This document shows positions 1 through 4,627 of a DNA stretch of 37,664 bases, in pieces; position 1 is the first letter of the stretch; each line of letters begins with the position of its first letter. Source of the stretch: Candidatus Methanoperedens sp. GTDB taxonomy: Archaea > Halobacteriota > Methanosarcinia > Methanosarcinales > Methanoperedenaceae. Location of the stretch: positions 1-37,664 of the forward strand of contig JAPZAP010000129.1 of assembly GCA_027460585.1 (NCBI GenBank), read 5' to 3'. Under the pieces are notes generated by a model. It saw only the letters and a list, made by a program, of their open reading frames with translations. It was not told the origin of the DNA and did no database searches. A program made the position numbers and the translations under genes.

Positions 1-658
1 AAGATTATATTCAAATTATGATGTATCATTGGCAATTCTCAACCTACATCTATTGATTATGAAAGAGAAAGGAGTAAAGAAAATTAATTCATGCGGAGAT
101 GGAACAGGATATTCGTTATCCATAAAAAAGCATTACGCTTCAGAAACACAAATAAGAAAAGATAAGGCAAAAGAGTATTCAGGAACTAAGGCTTTCGTAT
201 ATTCTTTTAAATTGATGGATCTTGATTCCAAAATGTATGTGGCGTTTGGAATGAGCTTGAAAAGTGAGAAGGAAACTTTTGATAAAGCGATGGAAATGCT
301 AAAACATATTGATATAGAAATCGAGAGTGTTAGGCTTGATAAATATTATAGCTCATCGTCTTATGTTGATAGATTCGGGAAGGCAAAGGTCTATGTCATT
401 CCGAAAAAAAATGCAACATTGAATGGTTCAATGGAAATGGAAAGATACAATGGAAGATTTTGTGAATGATACAATGACATATCTTCGACAATATTATTTG
501 CAAAACAATTCTGAATCTGGATTTTCGGCTGACAAAAGGTGGTTTGGATGGAAACTGGGACAAAAAAGAGATGATCGTATTGATACAGCGTTAACATGTA
601 CGGGTGTCTGGCATAATTTGATGAACCTGTACCCCGGTTAATTTTGTCCCACAGCCCA
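1..658 (+). mobile_element. Insertion sequence fragment, left copy (3' part)
   Basis: This is the distal part of an insertion sequence whose other end lies beyond the window. Its inner boundary can be placed at 658, because similarity to the inverted copy at 37009-37664 stops there. The terminal sequence reads TGGGCTGTGGGACAAAATTA when read inward from the element end. The transposase stop codon lies about 17 bases from that end. No target-site duplication can be judged because the far end is missing. Confidence 0.8.
2..641 (+). pseudogene. DDE transposase, C-terminal part, frameshifted
   Basis: The reading frame is open to the left edge, so the N-terminus is outside the window. The first segment carries 'SCGDGTGYS' with a likely catalytic Asp, then 'LDKYYSSSSYVDRFG' and 'VIPKKNATLNGS'. 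An extra A near 430 (TTCAATGG, where the right-hand copy has TTCATGG) shifts the frame. The protein then continues in another frame as 'WKWKDTMEDFV...SGFSADKRWFGW', which ends with a likely catalytic Glu region. The type resembles DDE transposases common in Methanosarcina genomes; the exact IS family is not certain. With this lesion the copy should be inactive. Confidence 0.8.
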
Positions 659-664
659 TTTTTG

Positions 665-756
665 ACTGAAAACCTCGGCGCGCATCGAATCGATGAATCC
701 CGCGTCACAGACGTAACCCAGGGGCGGCTATGAGGACATGGGGATGGCGCCGCTTG
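665..756 (+). repeat. GC-rich dispersed repeat, copy R1
   Basis: First of four related copies, all in the same direction. It carries the shared blocks CTCGGCGCGCATCGAATCGA, GACGTAACCCAGGGGCGGCT and ATGAGGACATGGGGA. It starts with GGCGCGCATC and ends with GATGGCGCC, so the ends can pair imperfectly. It abuts the inner end of the insertion sequence, and its upstream part (the T-run present in R2 and R4) is cut short there. Confidence 0.75.
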
Positions 757-855
757 TTTCTGAATCAAAAGGTGTGAGCAATACCCCATTGCTTTAAAGC
801 CTAAACATGTTTCAAATAAACATACAAAACTATAATAGATTTGAATCCAACTATT

Positions 856-1092
856 ATGAATATGAAGGAAAGAATTGTAGTAAATCCTAAAATAATGGTT
901 GGAAAACCTATTATTAGAGGTACCAGGATTCCTGTAGATGCCATACTTAATAGACTGGCGGATGGGATGAGCATAAGCGATATCCTGGAAGAATATCCGA
1001 ATATTACAGAAGAAGATGTCAGAGCAGCACTGATTTATGTTTCACATGTCATAGCCGGAGAACAAATTATACCGATGGTGGAAGCGGCTTGA
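856..1092 (+). CDS. DUF433 family antitoxin-like protein
   Basis: A small DUF433 protein of about 78 residues. It has the family hallmark 'NPKIMVGKPIIRGTRIPV' followed by 'ILEEYPNITEEDVRAALIY'. DUF433 proteins are commonly the antitoxin partner of DUF5615 PIN-like proteins, and exactly such a gene follows with a four-base overlap. The ATG at 856 is preferred over an upstream TTG at 841. A TATA-like ACTATAATA at about 826-834 sits some 25 bases before it, which suits a leaderless transcript; an ATG at 862 is also possible. It probably binds its partner and represses its own promoter, which is inference from the family. Confidence 0.88.
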   Translation: MNMKERIVVNPKIMVGKPIIRGTRIPVDAILNRLADGMSISDILEEYPNITEEDVRAALIYVSHVIAGEQIIPMVEAA

Positions 1093-1439
1093 AAGTTAAA
1101 TTTCTGGTAGATGAATGCACAGGCAAGAGACTTTCAAATCTATTGAATGTTGCAGGATATGATACTATCTTTGTTGGTGATTGGAAACCATCTGCATCTG
1201 ATGATGAAGTTCTGGACAAAGCAAACAAAGAAGGAAGAGTTTTAATAACCGACGATAAGGATTTTGGTGAACTTGTTTTCAGATTGGAAAAACCAACAAG
1301 CGGCGTAATATTGATCCGGACTTCCACCACAAATAGTGCCATAAAGATGCATTTGCTTGAAAATTTGTTGAAATCGACCGAAGTCTATAAAAAATTTATT
1401 GTTTTGAAAGATAAGGTTTTTAAGATAAGAGACACCTGA
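1089..1439 (+). CDS. DUF5615 PIN-like toxin
   Basis: 116 residues. 'VKFLVDECTGKRLSNLLNVAG' near the N-terminus and 'LITDDKDFGELVF' in the middle are the acidic signatures of the DUF5615 PIN-like nuclease fold, with Asp residues expected to hold metal. The start is TTG, overlapping the stop of the DUF433 gene (TTGA), so the pair is translationally coupled. Family members are proposed RNases of type II toxin-antitoxin pairs. No lesion is visible and the pair looks intact. Actual toxicity is not shown by sequence. Confidence 0.85.
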   Translation: MKVKFLVDECTGKRLSNLLNVAGYDTIFVGDWKPSASDDEVLDKANKEGRVLITDDKDFGELVFRLEKPTSGVILIRTSTTNSAIKMHLLENLLKSTEVYKKFIVLKDKVFKIRDT

Positions 1440-1479
1440 AAGTACATGCCTTTCCCGGAAATCTATGGATTCAAATTGC

Positions 1480-1598
1480 TAAGGCTCTTTTTTTGCAGAA
1501 ACTTCGGCGCGCTCCGACTCGATTGATTCCCGGCGAGAACAATGCATCGGACGTAACCCAGGGCCGCTATGAGGGGCATGGAGAGCGCGCCTCCTTGG
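1480..1598 (+). repeat. GC-rich dispersed repeat, copy R2
   Basis: Second copy, lying directly after the DUF433/DUF5615 pair. It includes the upstream extension GCTAAGGCTCTTTTTTTGCA shared with R4, then TTCGGCGCGCTCC, TCGATTGATTCCCGGCG, GGACGTAACCCAGGG, CCGCTATGAGGGGCATGG and AGCGCGCC. Its ends form an eight-base perfect pairing, GGCGCGCT with AGCGCGCC. Confidence 0.78.
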
Positions 1599-1703
1599 TT
1601 TAGTGAATACCTGTTTTATCCTGACGATTATATTAGATAAAGAGACAGAGGTAAAAAAGATAAGTTATATAGAAAACAAGCAGTATAGAATAAAGATTGA
1701 AAT

Positions 1704-1979
1704 ATGAACATCCGTTATTATGAAGATCCAGAAACCGGCCAGCCCCATATATACAACCATCATATATCTAAGAAAGAAGTGATGGCCGTTTTAATAAAGC
1801 CAGGAGAAGATCGATCCGGGAAAGAAGGTTCCAGGGTCGCCATTGGGCAAACGGACACAGGGCGTTACCTGAAAGTGATCTACGTTTTTGACCTTGAACC
1901 AAAAAGTATTTTTGTCATAACGGCTTTTGATTTAGTAGGTAAACCATTAATGGCACATAAGCGCAGGATGAAAAAATGA
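1704..1979 (+). CDS. BrnT-like toxin candidate
   Basis: 91 residues, with no transmembrane segment. The pattern 'GRYLKVIYVFDLEP...FVITAFDLVGKPLMAHKRRMKK' is typical of small RelE/BrnT/DUF4258-like proteins that occur as toxins beside a small acidic partner. It overlaps the next gene by four bases (ATGA), as expected for such pairs. A TATA-like AGTTATATA near 1663-1671 precedes it. The family call comes from recognising the C-terminal pattern, so the exact family name is uncertain. The pair organisation is firmer. Confidence 0.65.
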   Translation: MNIRYYEDPETGQPHIYNHHISKKEVMAVLIKPGEDRSGKEGSRVAIGQTDTGRYLKVIYVFDLEPKSIFVITAFDLVGKPLMAHKRRMKK

Positions 1980-2206
1980 AAAGCAGATATCCAAAAGGCT
2001 GGGATGAGAAGAGAGTACGGCTGGTTCTTTCTCATTATGAAGACCAAACTGAAGAAGAAGCAGCCGCAGAAGACGATGCTGCTTTTAAGGATAGAACTCA
2101 AACAGCAATGGAAGTTCCAATTCAGCTTGTTTCAACGGTGAGGGAACTTATCGCAAAACATCAATCAACCAAACAGATAGAGACAGCTGCAGATCATGTA
2201 TGTTAA
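1976..2206 (+). CDS. Antitoxin-like partner of the BrnT-like protein
   Basis: 76 residues with a basic N-terminus ('KSRYPKGWDEKRVRLVLSHY'), a run of acidic residues ('TEEEAAAEDDAAF') and a C-terminal helix ('PIQLVSTVRELIAKH'). This small charged architecture and the ATGA overlap with the preceding toxin-like gene mark it as the likely antitoxin. I do not recognise a DNA-binding fold with certainty. The last ~12 residues (after 'IAKH') look like run-on and may not be conserved. Confidence 0.6.
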   Translation: MKSRYPKGWDEKRVRLVLSHYEDQTEEEAAAEDDAAFKDRTQTAMEVPIQLVSTVRELIAKHQSTKQIETAADHVC

Positions 2207-2208
2207 GA

Positions 2209-2373
2209 ATGGATTTGATGATCGGGAGTAATATTCTTTCTAAATGGCAGATTGAGTTAAGAAGGGTTGAACTATCTAAAAGAGTAAAAGAAGCATTGAA
2301 GGCTTACAAAGATGGAAATGTAAAGAGCGGGAATCTTGAAGAACTTTGGAAAGACCAGAACGCGTCATTCTAA
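2209..2373 (+). CDS. Small orphan ORF, toxin-antitoxin-like fragment
   Basis: A 54-residue reading frame starting two bases after the preceding stop. It encodes 'ELSKRVKEALKAYKDGNVKS' followed by 'GNLEELWKDQ', a pattern seen in small antitoxin-like or addiction-module proteins. It could be the N-terminus or remnant of a larger module, because no partner gene follows; repeat R3 begins within a few bases of its stop. The spacing and helical, charged composition favour a translated gene, but evidence is limited. Confidence 0.45.
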   Translation: MDLMIGSNILSKWQIELRRVELSKRVKEALKAYKDGNVKSGNLEELWKDQNASF

Positions 2374-2377
2374 TGGA

Positions 2378-2467
2378 AGCATCGGTGCGCATCGAATCGA
2401 TTGATTTCCGGCGCGTAACAGCGGAAGTAACCCAATGGCGGCTATGGGGGATTGAGATGCGCCGCCC
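2378..2467 (+). repeat. GC-rich dispersed repeat, copy R3
   Basis: Third copy, immediately after the small orphan ORF. Shared blocks are ATCGAATCGATTGATTTCCG, GCGCGTAACAGCGG, AAGTAACCCAATGGCGGCT and ATGCGCCGCCC. Its ends pair as GCGCATC with GATGCGC. The outer pairing sequence differs from R2 while pairing is kept. Confidence 0.75.
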
Positions 2468-2550
2468 TTAGAATTCCACGAATGCTGCTTCGGGAACATG
2501 TCTGCGCGCCCGAAAAATATATTAAAATGTTAATAAATGTTCCGCGCTTT

Positions 2551-2660
2551 TCACTGCAAAGTTCGCAAAGAACGCAAAGCATGGACGCTTATTACGATAT
2601 GTATTTGCGCCGGAATGTCGGTTTAAATCTGCGTGCATCTGCGTTTATCTGCGGTTTCAA
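2551..2660. repeat. Degenerate short-motif repeats (AAAGAACGCAAAG and ATCTGCG types)
   Basis: Two simple intergenic motif families occur together here. GCAAAGTTCGCAAAGAACGC lies at about 2558-2577. A run of ATCTGCG units (ATCTGCGTGCATCTGCGTTT ending in ATCTGCGG) lies at 2628-2654. Related units recur elsewhere in the window, at 18219-18246 for the first type and at 27381-27412 and 27656-27700 for the second. No coding function is evident. Confidence 0.6.
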
Positions 2661-2661
2661 G

Positions 2662-2779
2662 TTGCCAAGACTCTTTTTTTCGCTGAGACCTCGGCGCCCA
2701 TCGGCTCGCTTGATTCCCGGCGCGTAACAGCAGACATAACCACAGGGCGGCTATGAGGACACGGGGAGCGCACCGCCTG
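2662..2779 (+). repeat. GC-rich dispersed repeat, copy R4
   Basis: Fourth copy, with the upstream extension GCCAAGACTCTTTTTTTCGC, then CCTCGGCGCCCATCGGCTCG, TTGATTCCCGGCGCGTAACA, GCAGACATAACCACAGGGCG and GCTATGAGGACACGGGGAGC. The interval between R3 and R4 holds no convincing gene, only short motif repeats. The stretch from 2780 to 2936 shows nothing beyond the likely promoter of the next gene. Confidence 0.75.
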
Positions 2780-2936
2780 GGGATTTTCATGAAGGATATG
2801 GTTCGAATCCGGTCGAAATAAAATCTTGCTCAGGCTTTGGTTCGATTCAAACTAACTAACCTCTATCCCCAATTTAAAAGCCCGCTACGATACAATTAAT
2901 AGATAACACGACTAATTATCAAGGGGGCTATGATAT

Positions 2937-3233
2937 ATGAAAGACGAGATTGACTCTTTACCGCAAGAACCCGATGCCTGCGAGATAAAAACTCCGAAAG
3001 ACCACAGAATAATGTTCAAAGCACTTGAGAATCCGATGAGGAGAAAGATAGTGAAATCCATCGGAGTTTTCGGGAAAACCCGGAAGGAGATCCTAAAGGA
3101 CCTAGGCATCTCCGAATCACAGTTGAAATTCCAGCTTGACTTTCTCGTAAAGGAATGCTATGCAGAATTAGATGGGGAGAAGTGCAGGCTCAATGCAAAG
3201 GGATTGCAGGAGTTGCTTGCGAATATTAAATAA
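2937..3233 (+). CDS. Winged helix-turn-helix (ArsR-like) regulator
   Basis: 98 residues. An acidic N-terminal tail is followed by 'ALENPMRRKIVKSIGVFG', 'KTRKEILKDLGISESQLKFQ' and 'LDFLVKECYAELDGEKCRL'. This is the helix, recognition-helix and wing layout of archaeal ArsR-type winged helix proteins. It lacks a clustered Cys or His metal site, so its ligand is unknown. The ATG is preceded by GGGGG about ten bases upstream. It is followed on the same strand by a gene of unknown function with its own TATA box. The regulated target cannot be told from the sequence. Confidence 0.75.
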   Translation: MKDEIDSLPQEPDACEIKTPKDHRIMFKALENPMRRKIVKSIGVFGKTRKEILKDLGISESQLKFQLDFLVKECYAELDGEKCRLNAKGLQELLANIK

Positions 3234-3243
3234 TCTTTGCGAA

Positions 3244-3258
3244 AACAAATATTTATAT
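3244..3258 (+). promoter_or_regulatory. Archaeal TATA box for the 3282 gene
   Basis: The A-rich stretch AAACAAATATTTATAT lies about 25-30 bases before the ATG at 3282. This is the spacing of archaeal TATA boxes driving leaderless or short-leader transcripts. It supports ATG 3282 over the in-frame GTG at 3273. Confidence 0.55.
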
Positions 3259-3281
3259 TCATTCGATCATAAGTGAAACCT

Positions 3282-3944
3282 ATGGCAGAGCTTGGAAAAA
3301 TAGAAAAACCACAAGTATCGACCTTTACATCAAAGCGCAAACTCTACGTAGTTCCCACTCTTCCTTTTGAAGAAATGGCTTCACAGTATAATATTGATGC
3401 CGCAAAAGTGGAGAGGTTCTGGGGAGAAGTCAGGGAAAAGATCAATTATTTCATATCTATATATGGAAAAATCAGTACTGTTTATATGGAAGGAATATTT
3501 GATACTGAAAAAGTAAATCTTGAATATTTCGAAAAATATGGCAAAGATAGTAATCACTACAAATTCATAAAAAGCCTTGTGGATAACGAAGCCACCATAA
3601 AAGAAATCGATAGGAAAGAACAACTTGAAGAAGGAAAAATCCTTTTTGATGAATATTCCATGAGTTTTCTCCCGGCGATAGAAAGGCTTCACCGAAGCTT
3701 CTATGGGAAAGACATTGATTTTGAAGGATGGAGAAATCATCTTATCAAAAATATCCAGGAAAAGCAAGAAGAAATGGGTAAAGATGTTACCCGGATTATA
3801 GGTGAAATGCCCATGGATTCAAATGGGATACTTATAATCACAGACGGAAGGCCGATAGATTTCCCCGAAGGAATTGAAATATTCCAGATCAGGCCGCCTG
3901 CGTTTGATGAGTTAGAAAGGAATCTCCGGGATAAGGTAAAATGA
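3282..3944 (+). CDS. Conserved-looking soluble protein of unknown function
   Basis: 220 residues from ATG 3282. I do not recognise the family. The sequence is hydrophilic with no signal peptide or membrane segment. It is predicted by eye to be mostly helical in the first 170 residues, many of them charged. The C-terminal segment 'GILIITDGRPIDFPEGIEIF' looks like beta strands of a small alpha/beta unit. It follows a winged-helix regulator but has its own TATA box and no overlap, so a functional link is not shown. Codon use and composition match the neighbours. Confidence 0.7.
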   Translation: MAELGKIEKPQVSTFTSKRKLYVVPTLPFEEMASQYNIDAAKVERFWGEVREKINYFISIYGKISTVYMEGIFDTEKVNLEYFEKYGKDSNHYKFIKSLVDNEATIKEIDRKEQLEEGKILFDEYSMSFLPAIERLHRSFYGKDIDFEGWRNHLIKNIQEKQEEMGKDVTRIIGEMPMDSNGILIITDGRPIDFPEGIEIFQIRPPAFDELERNLRDKVK

Positions 3945-4168
3945 AAGAAGCTTAAGATTTAAAATCATATTTATCAAGCTATAAACGCCAGCTACTAACC
4001 AAAAACCAATACCATATTTAAATATATCTTTCATTTTATTATCCCCTGTTAAAGTTATATGATTATCTTATATTACATCGAACCCGTCTATGAATAACGA
4101 ATTGTGAAGATACATATCATAATTATTAATAATATTATGGAGTTATTAAACGTTTGCGTTCTGCGGCT

Positions 4169-4227
4169 TTGCACCTAAACTCTATTCTGCACCTTAAAGT
4201 GACGAAAAATCGGGACATTAGGTGCAA
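4169..4227. promoter_or_regulatory. Inverted repeat TTGCACCTAA / TTAGGTGCAA
   Basis: A perfect ten-base inverted repeat, TTGCACCTAA at 4169-4178 and TTAGGTGCAA at 4218-4227, with 39 bases between the arms. A third half-like unit, TGCACCTTAA, lies at 4188-4197. It could be a second regulator site or a looping pair upstream of the copper promoter. It could also be an RNA hairpin. The role is inference. Confidence 0.45.
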
Positions 4228-4252
4228 GCTCACCATCTCCGCAAAGTATATA

Positions 4253-4293
4253 TTTACATCTGGTGTAAAGCAAATATTTACATTTCGTGTAAA
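4253..4293. promoter_or_regulatory. Two tandem operators TTTACA-N5-TGTAAA
   Basis: Two six-five-six palindromes with identical arms lie at 4253-4269 (spacer TCTGG) and 4277-4293 (spacer TTTCG). They are 24 bases centre to centre, just upstream of the TATA box of the copper chaperone gene. Identical arms with different spacers indicate selection on the arms. Location implies a copper-responsive transcription factor; its identity is not in the window. Confidence 0.7.
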
Positions 4294-4310
4294 GTACATA
4301 AGTACAATAC

Positions 4311-4320
4311 ATAAAATATA
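4311..4320 (+). promoter_or_regulatory. TATA box of the copper cluster
   Basis: ATAAAATATA lies 20-29 bases before the ATG at 4340, a spacing that predicts a leaderless or near-leaderless transcript. The two operators end 17 bases upstream, so a bound factor could help or hinder transcription-factor assembly here. Confidence 0.55.
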
Positions 4321-4339
4321 AACTCACAAAAACAAATTA

Positions 4340-4552
4340 ATGATTATTATGACTGAAATAAAAATAAAGATAGAAGGAATGATGTGCGGGCATTGCCAGG
4401 CATCAGTTACAAAAGCGATCGCATCAGTGAAAGGTGTATCAGCAACCACCGTGAACCTTGCGGGTAAAGAGGCAACTGTAACCTATGACCCTAAAATAAC
4501 AAATGTGGATGCAATAAAGGCAGCAATTGTTGAAGCCGGATATAAAGCATAG
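4340..4552 (+). CDS. copZ: Copper chaperone, HMA domain (CopZ-like)
   Basis: 70 residues consisting of a single heavy-metal-associated domain. The metal site is 'GMMCGHCQASV', with the Cys-x-x-Cys pair at about residues 15 and 18. The rest follows the usual pattern ('KAIASVKGVSATTVNLAGKE', 'VTYDP', 'AIVEAGY'). Such proteins carry Cu(I) to P-type ATPases. The gene lies 75 bases upstream of a copper ATPase and behind the paired operators, so it is the likely first gene of a copper-induced operon. An ATG at 4349 is an alternative start. The specific metal is inferred from context. Confidence 0.9.
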   Translation: MIIMTEIKIKIEGMMCGHCQASVTKAIASVKGVSATTVNLAGKEATVTYDPKITNVDAIKAAIVEAGYKA

Positions 4553-4627
4553 GCAGATCATGGGCTAACGGCCAGGAAATAAAAGGTAAAGCCAGGCCAG
4601 AATAAAAAGAGCAATACGGGAAGTAAC

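Larger units (their letters stand above)
3945..4339. other. Intergenic region upstream of the copper cluster
   Basis: There is no convincing gene in these 395 bases. The first ~200 bases are AT-rich without visible structure. The second half holds a ten-base inverted repeat (4169-4227), two paired operators (4253-4293) and a TATA box (4311-4320), each listed separately. Confidence 0.7.

Noticed and set aside
391-789. Minus-strand 132-residue ORF across the IS end and R1
   Set aside because: It spans a mobile element boundary and a repeat, with no family pattern; it is a chance frame.
2452-2727. 91-residue plus-strand ORF between R3 and R4
   Set aside because: It is composed of the short-motif repeats and parts of R3 and R4, with no homologous pattern and no ribosome-binding site.
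665-2779. Integron attC sites
   Set aside because: The repeats lack the terminal GTTRRRY / RYYYAAC cores, one interval (R3-R4) has no gene, and no integrase is nearby. Only the cassette-like order is retained as an observation.
2805-2830. tRNA-like T-loop GGTTCGAATCC
   Set aside because: The flanking bases do not form a T-stem or acceptor stem, and no other arms of a tRNA are found upstream.
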